From positions 50,204-114,203 of the forward strand of contig NZ_PDWV01000007.1 in NCBI RefSeq assembly GCF_010093385.1: a stretch of DNA of 64,000 nucleotides, read 5' to 3'. This DNA comes from Pseudoxanthomonas mexicana. GTDB taxonomy: Bacteria; Pseudomonadota; Gammaproteobacteria; Xanthomonadales; Xanthomonadaceae. The position numbers and the translations under genes were made by a program. Shown piece by piece: positions 1 through 9,300 of the stretch. A model generated the notes under the pieces. The model saw only the letters and a program-made list of their open reading frames with translations, searched no databases and was not told the DNA's origin. Numbering within the stretch: position 1 is the first letter of the stretch; the number at the start of each line of letters is the position of its first letter.

Positions 1-731
1 ACCTGGCCCGGCAGCGCATCGACCGTGGCGCGGATGACGGTACCCGGCAACACCTGGCCGACCTGGCGCTCGGGCAGGGTGAAGTCCAGGTAGATCGGGT
101 CCAGCGCCTGCAGGCTCACGATGGGATCGCCCGGGTTGATGAACTGGCCCAGGTTGACCTGGCGGATGCCGAGCACGCCGTCGAACGGCGCGCGGATGGT
201 CTTCTGCGCGATCAGCGCACGCTGCGCCTCCACCTGGGCCAGCGAAGTCGCCGCCACCGTGGCGCGCTCCTCGGCTTCGGCCTGCGAGACCAGCTTGTCG
301 CGCGCGAGCGCCTGCCAGCGGTCGCGCTGGACCGCGGCCAGCCTGGCCGAGGCTTCCAGCGACTTCAGCACGGCCAGTTCATTGGCGGTGTTGAGCTGGG
401 CCAGCACTGTCCCGGCCTTGACCGGCTTGCCCACGTCGATGGACAGGCTGCGCACCACGCCCCCGGCTTCGGTGGTGACGTCGGTGCCGTTGACGGCCAC
501 GAACGTGCCCACGGCCTGCTGCGCGTCGACCCATTCCTCTTCCTTCGCGGTCCAGTCGGTCACCGTGGAGGCGGGTTGGGGCATGTTGTCGAAGAAGTCG
601 TTCATGCCCTTGCCCATGATGGCCTTTACGGCGAATACGCCGCCAAAGATCACCACCACGCCCACGAGCATCAGGATCATGCGCTTGGTCGTGGAGGGCG
701 TTTTCCGTGCGTTGGGGTCTTTCCGTGTCAT
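1..731 (-). CDS. RND efflux periplasmic adaptor (membrane fusion protein), 3' end cut by window edge
   Basis: The gene reads leftward and runs off the window, so only about the first 243 residues are present. The start chosen is the ATG at 731 (MTRKDP). No strong ribosome binding site is visible. Residues ~17-40 form one hydrophobic signal-anchor segment. Next come a lipoyl/barrel-sandwich half (VVRSLSIDVGKPVKAG), a helical hairpin (~110-150) and the second barrel half (IRAPFDGVLGIRQVNLGQFI), which is the classic HlyD/AcrA order. A pump gene would be expected just beyond position 1. The family links an inner-membrane RND transporter to an outer-membrane channel. Substrate cannot be inferred. 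It is separate from the second adaptor at 4187-5368. Confidence 0.9.
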   Translation of the reverse strand, partial: MTRKDPNARKTPSTTKRMILMLVGVVVIFGGVFAVKAIMGKGMNDFFDNMPQPASTVTDWTAKEEEWVDAQQAVGTFVAVNGTDVTTEAGGVVRSLSIDVGKPVKAGTVLAQLNTANELAVLKSLEASARLAAVQRDRWQALARDKLVSQAEAEERATVAATSLAQVEAQRALIAQKTIRAPFDGVLGIRQVNLGQFINPGDPIVSLQALDPIYLDFTLPERQVGQVLPGTVIRATVDALPGQ

Positions 732-956
732 CGGGGAGGTCTTCGGCAGTCAGGGGAGGTCGTCGGGGCGACGAACGGGCGGGGGCCGGTTCGACAGCAT
801 GAAGCGCCGGATTATCACGATTTGAGACGCCGGCTAGAAGTGCGGATGGTTTACCCGGCCCGCGCCGCCTGCAGTTCATGTAAGGCGAGGGCGCCCCGTA
901 CGACACGCGGACAACGGGTCATCGCGGTCAAACGTCAGGCTAGGCTGTCCTGGATG

Positions 957-985
957 CAAAAAAAGCCCCGGCAGCGCCGGGGCTC
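957..985 (-). terminator. Rho-independent terminator after the RND pump gene
   Basis: A perfect 8-bp stem (AGCCCCGG/CCGGGGCT, 964-984) with a 5-nt loop is followed on the minus strand by a run of seven T residues (957-963). It lies 22 bp past the stop of the pump gene and ends that operon before the next adaptor gene. Confidence 0.9.
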
Positions 986-1006
986 TCTCGTGGGCCAAGG
1001 CCGGCA

Positions 1007-4000
1007 TCAGCGGGAAGCCGGCTTGCCCTGTTCCTCCAGGTATTCCTTCGACGGCTCGTCCATCCGGTCGCCCAGCATCCGCCGGACCGATACGAAGAAG
1101 ACCGGGATCAGCAGCAGGCCGAGGAACGTGGCGAAGAACATGCCGCCGATGACGCCGGTGCCGATGGCATGGCGGGCGTTGGCGCCCGCACCGGTCGAGA
1201 TGGCCATCGGCAGCACGCCCATGATGAAGGCGAACGAGGTCATCAGGATGGGACGGAAGCGCAGGTGCGACGCCGAGATCACCGCCTCGCGCAGCGTCTT
1301 GCCCTGCTTGCGCTCCATGACCGCGAACTCCACGATCAGGATGGCGTTCTTGGCCGCCAGGCCGATGATGGTGATCAGGCCGATCTTGAAGAACAGGTCG
1401 TTCGACAGGCCACGCAGCATGGTGAACAGCACCGCGCCCAACGCGCCCAGCGGCACCACCAGCAATACGGCCACCGGGATGGACCAGCTCTCGTACAGCG
1501 CCGCCAGGCACAGGAACACAACCACGATCGACAGCACCATCAGCAGCGTGGCGCTGTTGCCGGCCAGGATCTCCTGGTACGACATGCCGCTCCAGTCGTA
1601 GCCGAAGCCCTGCGGCAGCTGGTCGGTCACGATGTTCTCCATTGTCGTCATCGCCTGGCCGGACGAACTGCCCGGCGCCGCCGAACCATTGATGTTCACC
1701 GCGGAGTAGCCGTTGTAGCGGGACAGCGAGGGCGGCACCGACGCCCACGACGACTGCACCACGTTGGACAACGGGATCATGGCGCGGCCACCGCTGGCAT
1801 CGGTCTGCTGGCTGCTGGGCGAGTAGATCCTCGCCAGCGATTCGGCACCGGTGCGGTACGGCGCGTCGGCGCGCATGTTCACGCGCTTGATGCGGCCTTC
1901 GTAGAAGAAGTCGTTGACGTATACCGGCGCCAGCATCAGCTGGATGCCGTTGTAGATGTCGCTCAACGACATGCCCATCGCCTGCGCCTGCACGCGGTCC
2001 ACGTGCAGTTGCAGCTGCGGGGCATTCTCCAGCGTGTTCGGGCGCACCGCCATCAGGCTCGGGTCCTGCGCGGCCGCGCCCAGCAACTGGTTGCGCGCCG
2101 CCATCAGGGCCTGCTCGCCCAGTCCGGCACGGTCCTGCAGCCACATGTCGAAGCCGCCGAACTGGCCCAGGCCCTGGATCGTCGGCAGGTTCACCACGAA
2201 GATCTGCGCGCCCTTGATGCCGTAGAAGCGCTGGTTGGCCTGCTGGATGAACTCCGGCACGGTGATATCGCGCTCGTCCCAGGGCTTGAGCCGGATGAAC
2301 GCCATGCCGACGTTCTCGCCGCGACCGAGGAAGCTGAAGCCGGCCACTTCCATGACGCCGTCGAACCCGTCCATCTGCTGCAGCGTGCCGCGGACCTGGT
2401 TGAACACCTGCTTGGTCTTCTGCAGCGAATTGCCGGGTGGCAGCTGGACGATGGCCAGTGCGTAGCCCTGGTCCTCTTCGGGCACGAAGCTGCTGGGCAA
2501 CCGGGTGAACAGGAAGCCCGCCAGCACCGTCAGCAGTGCGAAGACGATCATCCAGCGCGGAGCATGCTTGATCGCCGCGCCGATGTGACCCACGTAGGTC
2601 TTCTCGAGCTTGCCGTAGTACTTCTCGAACGTGCGGAAGATGACGTTCTTCTTCTCGTGGCTGTCATGCTCGTGCTGCTTGAGAAAGGTCGCGCACAGCG
2701 CCGGGGTGAAGCCCAGCGCCAGGAACGCGGAGAACGCCATCGAAATGGCGATGGTCAGCGCGAACTGTTTGTAGATCTCGCCCGAGGCACCGCCCTGGAG
2801 GGCGGACGGAATGAACACCGCCGCCAGCACCACGGTGATCGCGATCACGGCGCCGGTGATCTGGCCCATCGCCTTGATGGTCGCTTCGCGCGGCGGCAGC
2901 TTTTCCTCGGCCATGATGCGTTCGACGTTCTCGATCACCACGATGGCGTCGTCGACGACGATGCCGATCGCCAGCACCAGCGCGAACATCGTCAGCTGGT
3001 TGATGGTGAAACCGATGACACTCAAGCCCCAGAACGTGCCCAGCAGGGCGACCGGAATGACGAGGGTGGGGATGATGGTGGCGCGGAAGTTCTGCAGGAA
3101 CACCAGCATCACCAGGAACACCAGGATCACCGCCTCGATCAGGGTCTTGACCACTTCCTCGATCGAGATCTTGACGAAGGTGGTGGTGTCGTACGGCGAG
3201 AACCAGGTGACGCCCGGCGGGAAGCTGGGCTGCAGCTCGTCCATCTTGGCGCGCACGGCCTCGGCCACGTTCAGCGCGTTGGCGCCCGGCAGCAGCTGGA
3301 TGGCGAACGCGCCGACCGGCTTGCCGTTGAACTGGGTGTCGAAGCCGAAGTTCTGCGCGCCGAACTCGACTCGGGCGACATCCTTCAGGCGGACCGTGGA
3401 GCCGTCGTTGTTGGCGCGCAGGATGATCTGCTCGAACTGCTCCGGCGAGGTGAAGCGGCCTTCGGCCGACACCGTCGCCGTGAACGCCTGGCCTTCGGGT
3501 GCGGGATCGGAACCGATCGAACCGGCGGCGAACTGCACGTTCTGCGCGCGCACGGCGGTCAGCACGTCCGTGGCCGACAGGTTGAAGCCCTGCAGCTTGC
3601 CCGGGTCCAGCCACAGGTTCATGGCGTACTCGGACCCGAAGTGCTGGGTGCTGCCGACGCCCGGCACGCGCGCGATCTGGTCCAGCCCGCGCGAGGCGAC
3701 GATGTCGTTCAGGCGGTTGCGGTCGATGCTGGCGTTCTCGGACTGCAGGCCCACCACCATCAGGAAGCCGGCGTTGGCCTTGGCCACCACCACGCCCTGG
3801 GCGGTGACTTCGCTGGGAAGGCGCGGGGTCGCCAGCGACACCTTGTTCTGCACCTGCACCTGGGCGATATCCGCGTCGGTGCCGGTCTGGAAGGTCAGCG
3901 TGATCGAGGCCTGGCCCGACGAACTGGAGCTGGAACTGAAGTACAGCAGGTTGTCGATGCCGGTGAGCTGCTGCTCGATGACCTGGGTGACCGATCGCTC

Positions 4001-4171
4001 GGTGGTTTCGGCGCTGGCGCCGGGATAGGTCGCGCTGACCGTGACCTGTGGCGGCGCGATCGAGGGATAGGATTCGACGCCCAGGTTGAGGATCGAGATC
4101 ACGCCGGCCAGCGAGATCAGGATCGACACGACCCAGGCGAAGATCGGATGGTTGATGAAGAACTTGGGCAT
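1007..4171 (-). CDS. RND multidrug efflux transporter, HAE1 family (AcrB/MexB-like)
   Basis: This is a proton-driven inner-membrane pump that captures drugs from the periplasm. At 1,054 residues it is full family length. It starts MPKFFINHPIFAWVV, the usual first transmembrane helix. It has the TM4 proton-relay pair in GIVVDDAIVVIENVERIM (~residue 405) and the matching TM10 lysine in LAAKNAILIVEF (~930). Two large periplasmic loops separate the two six-helix halves. It follows its adaptor by 15 bp and shares the operon with a TetR regulator. No outer-membrane channel gene follows, because the terminator comes directly after, so a TolC-type channel must come from elsewhere. Confidence 0.96.
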   Translation of the reverse strand: MPKFFINHPIFAWVVSILISLAGVISILNLGVESYPSIAPPQVTVSATYPGASAETTERSVTQVIEQQLTGIDNLLYFSSSSSSSGQASITLTFQTGTDADIAQVQVQNKVSLATPRLPSEVTAQGVVVAKANAGFLMVVGLQSENASIDRNRLNDIVASRGLDQIARVPGVGSTQHFGSEYAMNLWLDPGKLQGFNLSATDVLTAVRAQNVQFAAGSIGSDPAPEGQAFTATVSAEGRFTSPEQFEQIILRANNDGSTVRLKDVARVEFGAQNFGFDTQFNGKPVGAFAIQLLPGANALNVAEAVRAKMDELQPSFPPGVTWFSPYDTTTFVKISIEEVVKTLIEAVILVFLVMLVFLQNFRATIIPTLVIPVALLGTFWGLSVIGFTINQLTMFALVLAIGIVVDDAIVVIENVERIMAEEKLPPREATIKAMGQITGAVIAITVVLAAVFIPSALQGGASGEIYKQFALTIAISMAFSAFLALGFTPALCATFLKQHEHDSHEKKNVIFRTFEKYYGKLEKTYVGHIGAAIKHAPRWMIVFALLTVLAGFLFTRLPSSFVPEEDQGYALAIVQLPPGNSLQKTKQVFNQVRGTLQQMDGFDGVMEVAGFSFLGRGENVGMAFIRLKPWDERDITVPEFIQQANQRFYGIKGAQIFVVNLPTIQGLGQFGGFDMWLQDRAGLGEQALMAARNQLLGAAAQDPSLMAVRPNTLENAPQLQLHVDRVQAQAMGMSLSDIYNGIQLMLAPVYVNDFFYEGRIKRVNMRADAPYRTGAESLARIYSPSSQQTDASGGRAMIPLSNVVQSSWASVPPSLSRYNGYSAVNINGSAAPGSSSGQAMTTMENIVTDQLPQGFGYDWSGMSYQEILAGNSATLLMVLSIVVVFLCLAALYESWSIPVAVLLVVPLGALGAVLFTMLRGLSNDLFFKIGLITIIGLAAKNAILIVEFAVMERKQGKTLREAVISASHLRFRPILMTSFAFIMGVLPMAISTGAGANARHAIGTGVIGGMFFATFLGLLLIPVFFVSVRRMLGDRMDEPSKEYLEEQGKPASR

Positions 4172-4186
4172 GGGGGAGGGTCCTTC

Positions 4187-5368
4187 TTACTCGGCCTTGC
4201 CTTGCGTGGGCGCAGGTTTGGCCTGGGCCGCCTTCGCGGCGGCGGCCTGCTCGGCGGTCACGCCCTTGGCCGGCGCGCCTTCCTTGACCTTCTGCAGGCC
4301 CTCGACGATGACCTGGTCGCCAGCGGCAAGGCCTTCGGTGACCAGCCAGTCGGCGCCGACTGCCTGCTGCGTGATGACGTTCTTGCGCACCACGTTGCCG
4401 TCCTTGCCGACCACCATCGCGTAGGCGCTGACGGTATCGCGCTGGATCGCACCCTGCGGGATCAGGAACGCGCCCTTCTGCTCGCCCAGCGTGGCGCGCA
4501 GGGTGACGAACGTGCCCGGCAGCAGGGTACGGTCGGCATTCGGTACGGTGGCACGCAGCGAGACGCTGCCGGTCGCGGGGTCGACGACGGTGTCGGAGAA
4601 GTCCAGTGTGCCGGTCCGGTCCAGCGCCCGCCCGTTCGGCAGCACGATCTGCACCGTGCGCTGGCCCGCGCTGGCCAGTTCGACCTTGCCTTCGCCCTGG
4701 GCTTGCTGGATCGCCTGCAGCTCGCTGGAGCTCATCGAGAAGTTGGCGTACAGCGGATCGATCTGGTCGATCGTGGTCAGCAGCGTGGCGTCGCCCTGGC
4801 CGACCAGCGCGCCTTCGGTGACCTGCTGCTTGCCCGCGCGGCCGGCGATCGGCGCGGTGACGCTGGCATAGCCCAGGTTGATGCGGGCGGTCTCCACGTT
4901 GGCGCGCGCCTGCTGCACGGCGGCGGCGGCGCTGCGTTCGGCGGCCTCGGCGTTGTCGAGGTCGGACCGGGAAACGAACTTCTGCGGCGCCAGCTGCCGT
5001 GCGCGGTCCGCGGCGACCTTAGCGTTGGCATAGGTGGCCTGCGCCGAGGCGAGGTTCGCCTGCGCCGCGCTGAGCGACGCCTGCAGTGGCGCGGGGTCGA
5101 TCAGGAACAGCACCTGGCCTTCCTTCACGTCGCTGCCTTCCTGGTACACGCGCTTCTGCACCACGCCGGCCACCCGGGCGCGCACGTCGGAGCTGCGGTA
5201 GGGCGACAGGCGGCCTACCAGGTCACGCTGCAGCGGCACGTCCTTTGGCGTGGCGGTCATCACCACGACCTCCGGCGGCGGCATCTGCGGCTGTTCGGGC
5301 TTGCTGCAGGCAGCCAGGACCGCCAGCAGGGCGCTGGCCAGGGCGAGGGAACGGATGGGGGACGTCAT
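4187..5368 (-). CDS. RND efflux adaptor lipoprotein (AcrA/MexA-like)
   Basis: This is the periplasmic adaptor partner of the downstream pump, 393 residues. The start is the ATG at 5368, preceded by GGAG about 8 nt upstream. This start gives a signal peptide ending in the lipobox LAVLAAC (Cys at ~21), so the protein should be lipid-anchored. The order is first lipoyl half (VAGVVQKRVYQEGSDVKEGQ), long coiled-coil hairpin (~95-160), second lipoyl half (VTAPIAGRAGKQQVTEGALV), beta-barrel, and a C-terminal tail rich in Ala, Lys and Pro. The start codon overlaps the stop of the tetR gene (ATGA), which suggests translational coupling. Confidence 0.95.
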   Translation of the reverse strand: MTSPIRSLALASALLAVLAACSKPEQPQMPPPEVVVMTATPKDVPLQRDLVGRLSPYRSSDVRARVAGVVQKRVYQEGSDVKEGQVLFLIDPAPLQASLSAAQANLASAQATYANAKVAADRARQLAPQKFVSRSDLDNAEAAERSAAAAVQQARANVETARINLGYASVTAPIAGRAGKQQVTEGALVGQGDATLLTTIDQIDPLYANFSMSSSELQAIQQAQGEGKVELASAGQRTVQIVLPNGRALDRTGTLDFSDTVVDPATGSVSLRATVPNADRTLLPGTFVTLRATLGEQKGAFLIPQGAIQRDTVSAYAMVVGKDGNVVRKNVITQQAVGADWLVTEGLAAGDQVIVEGLQKVKEGAPAKGVTAEQAAAAKAAQAKPAPTQGKAE

Positions 5369-6075
5369 GGGGAAGCTCCGTTTCTTTTTCTTGGAGACAT
5401 GGGGAGGGGGTGCAGCGGGTGGATCCGGCGACCCGGCACCGGTCTTGGCGAGCTGGCGTGCTCGTCGTCGCGCGGCGCGAACGCACGCAGGAAGGTGTCC
5501 ACCGCGAACGTGGACCACCGTTGACGCGCCAGGCGGCCGGCGCGATGGGGCACGCCGAAGCGCTGTCGCTCGAAATCCGTTCCCACGATCATGCTGAGCA
5601 GCAGCTCCGCGGCGTAGTGAGGATCGTCATGCCTGAGCCGGCCCTGGTCCATCGCGTGCTGCAGCCAGGTGGCCAGGCGCCGCAGGAGAGTATCGCAGGC
5701 GTCGCGGTACAGGTCGCGCGCTTCCTGCGGAAATTGGTGCGCTTCGGCGGCCAGCAGCTGACTGGCGGCGACCACGGAAGGATCGGACAGGTGGCGCAGG
5801 TGCTCTTCCGCGAAAGCCAGCAAGGCTTCGCGCGGCGCCTCGGGCGTGGGGGACAACCGTGCGGTGGCCAGCTCCTGGTGCTCGGCGATCACGCTGCGCA
5901 ACAGTTCCTGCTTGCTGCCGAAATGCGCATACAGGGTCTGCTTGGAGCAACCGGCGCGCGCCGCGACCGCCTCCATGCTGATGCGGAAGCCCTGTTCGGC
6001 CATGAGTTCGCGCACGGCCTGGTGGACACGGCTACGACGTCGATCGAGCGCGGAGAGGGGGGAGGAAGGGCGCAT
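5365..6075 (-). CDS. TetR-family repressor of the RND operon
   Basis: The 236-residue protein has an N-terminal TetR helix-turn-helix (GFRISMEAVAARAGCSKQTLYAHFGSK split across ~29-54). An all-helical ligand domain follows. A C-terminal extension rich in Pro and Arg is longer than usual for the family. It is the first gene of the operon, and its TGA overlaps the adaptor ATG. In the best-known AcrR and SmeT systems the regulator is divergent. Here it is co-directional, so by repressing its own promoter it would control the pump directly. The ligand is unknown. Confidence 0.93.
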   Translation of the reverse strand: MRPSSPLSALDRRRSRVHQAVRELMAEQGFRISMEAVAARAGCSKQTLYAHFGSKQELLRSVIAEHQELATARLSPTPEAPREALLAFAEEHLRHLSDPSVVAASQLLAAEAHQFPQEARDLYRDACDTLLRRLATWLQHAMDQGRLRHDDPHYAAELLLSMIVGTDFERQRFGVPHRAGRLARQRWSTFAVDTFLRAFAPRDDEHASSPRPVPGRRIHPLHPLPMSPRKRNGASP

Positions 6076-6081
6076 GCGGAT

Positions 6082-6099
6082 TGGACTATACCGTCCAGT
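6082..6099 (-). promoter_or_regulatory. Likely promoter and operator of the tetR-RND operon
   Basis: On the minus strand a good -10 hexamer, TATAGT (6085-6090), lies only about 10 nt before the tetR start codon. The mRNA would then start around 6078 and be almost leaderless. The -10 sits inside an inverted repeat, TGGAC-N6-GTCCA (6082-6097), which is the expected place for TetR binding. The -35 is weak. Confidence 0.5.
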
Positions 6100-6361
6100 T
6101 TAGAAATTTAACAGCCTTGATTCCGCGCCATTTCCGTGTACAGCGCGGGCCACACGCGCGTCGAAGCATCAAGGCGACACCGGCTTCCGCCATGCGCCAC
6201 CGCATGGTGTCCGCAGGCGCGCGCATCCTGTGGTGCATGCGCGGGCAAACAAATCCGGCCAAGGTTTGCAAGCATTGCTTATGTGGCCGCGCAACAAGTC
6301 TTGTCATGGTGTCGGGGGATACAATGACCATTCGACTACCACTTGTTGAGCCACTCTCTGC

Positions 6362-9300
6362 ATGAACGCTGCACGCAGCCCGAAGAAAGCCTCGAAACAG
6401 ACGTCCAAACCGGAAGCCTCCCAGGCCACCCAGGCGGTGACCCCGAAGGCGACGCCCACCAAGAAGGTGGCCGCCCGACCGGTGCAGGCGGCGAAGGCCG
6501 CGAAGGGCAAGGCAGGGGTGGCCTCGACGGCGGAAGCGTTCACGCTGGCCCCGATCCTGGACGCGATCCGCAAGCGCATTTCCGGCGCCAGCGCCCAGGC
6601 GGAGGCGAGGACCTTCGCCGAAGCCTTCTACAAGCGCATGGAGGAAGACGAGTACCCGCACCACGGCGCCGAGGGCTGGGCCGCCATCGCCACGGACATG
6701 CTGGCGTTCGCGCGCCTTCGCAAGCCGGGTGCGGCGAACGTGCGCGTGTTCAACGCCACGCAGAAGTCGCACGGCTGGGATTCGCCGCACACGGTGCTGC
6801 AGATCGTCAACGACGACATGCCCTTCCTGGTCGATTCGGTGAGCATGGCGCTGGCCGAGATGGGCGTGGGTGTGCACGTGCTGGGACATCCGCTGGTGCG
6901 TTTCACCCGCGACCGGGCGGGCAAGGTCACTGCCGTGGGCGAGGGCAAGCACGAGTCGCTGATGCTGCTCGAGATCGACCGCCTGCCGCCGGAGGAGATG
7001 GCGCAGGTCGAGAAGCGCATCCGCAGCGTGCTGGACGAAGTGCGTGCCATCGTGCGCGACTGGTCCGCCATGCGCGAGAAGATGCTGGCCCTGGCCGACG
7101 ACATGGCCACCCGCCGCATGCCGGCCGATGACGAAGGGCGTCGCGAGGCGCAGGAGTTCCTGCGCTGGGCTGCCGCCGATCACTTCACGTTCTTCGGCTA
7201 CCGCGAGTACCGCGTGGAGAAGGGCACGGGAATCCTGGCGGCCGTCGAGGACAGCGGCCTGGGCCTGCTGCGCGAGGGCGACACCACGCCGCCGCGCAAC
7301 ATCAAGACGCTGGCCGCGCACTACCTGCCGCAGGGCGGCTCGGTGGACGCGCTGATCCTCACCAAGACCAACCGCCGTTCCACCGTGCACCGCCCGGGCA
7401 ACATGGACTACATCGGCGTGCTCGAGTTCGACGCCAAGGGCAACCCGATCGCCGAGCAGCGTTTCATCGGCCTGTACACCTCCAGCGCCTACAACCGCCG
7501 CCCGTGGGAGATCCCGCTGGTGCGCGAGCGCCACGAATACGTGATGCAAAAGTCCGGGCTGTCGCCGAGCGGCCACAGCGGCAAGGCCCTGCGCCACATC
7601 CTGGAAACCCTCCCGCGCGAGGAACTGTTCCAGTCCAGCGATGAGGAGCTCTACCGCACGGCGATGGGCATCCTGGGCCTGCAGGAGCGCGTGCGCAGCA
7701 AGCTGTTCCTGCGCCGCGACCGTTACGGCCGTTTCTATTCGGCGCTGGTCTACATCCCGCGCGAACGCTTCAATACCGACGTGCGCCTGCGCATCGAGTC
7801 GCTGCTGAAGGACGCCATGCGGGGAGAGTACGTCGACAGCAGCGTACTGTTGGGCGAATCGCCGCTGGCGCAGCTGCACATCACCATCCGTCCGAAGGCG
7901 GGCGAGCAGGTCGAGGTCGACACCTCGGCGCTGGAAGGCGACATCGCCCACCTGCTGCGCAACTGGCAGGACGACCTGCGCGAAACCCTGATCTCCCGCC
8001 ATGGCGAATCCAAGGGCCTGCTGCTGGCCGGTGGCTATGGCCGTGCCCTGCCGGCGGGCTACATCGAAGTGGTGTCGCCGGAAGGCGCCGCGCGCGACGT
8101 CGAGCACCTGGCCGCGCTGACCGGCAAGGACGACCTGCGCCTGAGCCTGCATGAGTCGCGCCGCAAGCGTCCGGGGCAGGGTCGCCTGCGCCTGAACCTG
8201 TACCGGCAGGAAACCGACATCCCCCTGTCCGACGCGCTGCCGCTGATGGAGAACATGGGCCTGCGCGTGATCTCCGAGCATCCGTTCCGCCTGGAGACCG
8301 CACAGGGTGCGCGCTACATCCAGGAGTTCGAGGTCGAACCGGTCAACGGCGCATTCGATGTCGAGCGCCTGGCGCCTGCGTTCGAGGAGGCCTTCGCGCG
8401 CATCTGGCGCGGCGACGCGGAGAACGACGGCTTCAACAAGCTGGTGCTGGGCGCCGGGCTGGCCTGGCGCCAGGTCGCGCTGCTGCGCGGCTACTGCAAG
8501 TATTTGCTGCAGACCGGCGTGCCGTTCTCGCAGAGCTACGTGGAAGAAACGCTCAACCGCTATCCCCTGTTGGCCCGCCTGCTGGTGGAGCTGTTCGAGG
8601 CCCGTTTCGATCCGGCGACCGGCAGCGAGAGCAAGGCCCAGATCAAGGAAGGCCAGGACCGCTTCGCCGAGCAGCTGAAGGCGCTGGCGGGCGACGACGA
8701 GGCGGCCGCCAAGACGCTGGCGGCCCTGGTCGAAGCCCGTGGCGGCAAGCGCGAGCAGCAGATCGAAGCCGCGCACAGGGCGCTGCTGAAGCTGATGGAC
8801 CGCGTGTCCAGCCTGGACGACGACCGCATCCTGCGCGGTTTCATGGGCGCGATCGAAGCCACGCTGCGCACCAGCTTCTACCAGCGCGGCAAGGACGGCC
8901 AGCCGGCCCACACGATCAGTTTCAAGTTCGATTCGGCCAAGGTGCCGGACCTGCCCAAGCCGCGTCCGTACCGCGAGATCTTCGTGTACGGCCCGCGCGT
9001 GGAAGGCGTGCACCTGCGCTTTGGTCCGGTGGCCCGTGGCGGCCTGCGCTGGTCCGATCGACGCGAGGATTTCCGCACCGAGGTGCTGGGCCTGGTGAAG
9101 GCCCAGATGGTGAAGAACACCGTCATCGTCCCGGTCGGTGCGAAGGGCGGCTTCTTCGTCAAGCGTCCGCCGGTGGGCGGCGACCGCGATGCGGTGCTGG
9201 CTGAAGGCATCGCCTGCTACAAGCTGTTCATCCAGGGTCTGCTGGACATCACCGACAACATCGTGGGCAACAGGATCGTGCCGCCCGTGGACGTGGTGCG

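Noticed and set aside
4187..5518. Longer adaptor start at 5518
   Set aside because: It would overlap tetR heavily and hide the signal peptide and lipobox. The ATG at 5368 has a binding site and the ATGA overlap.
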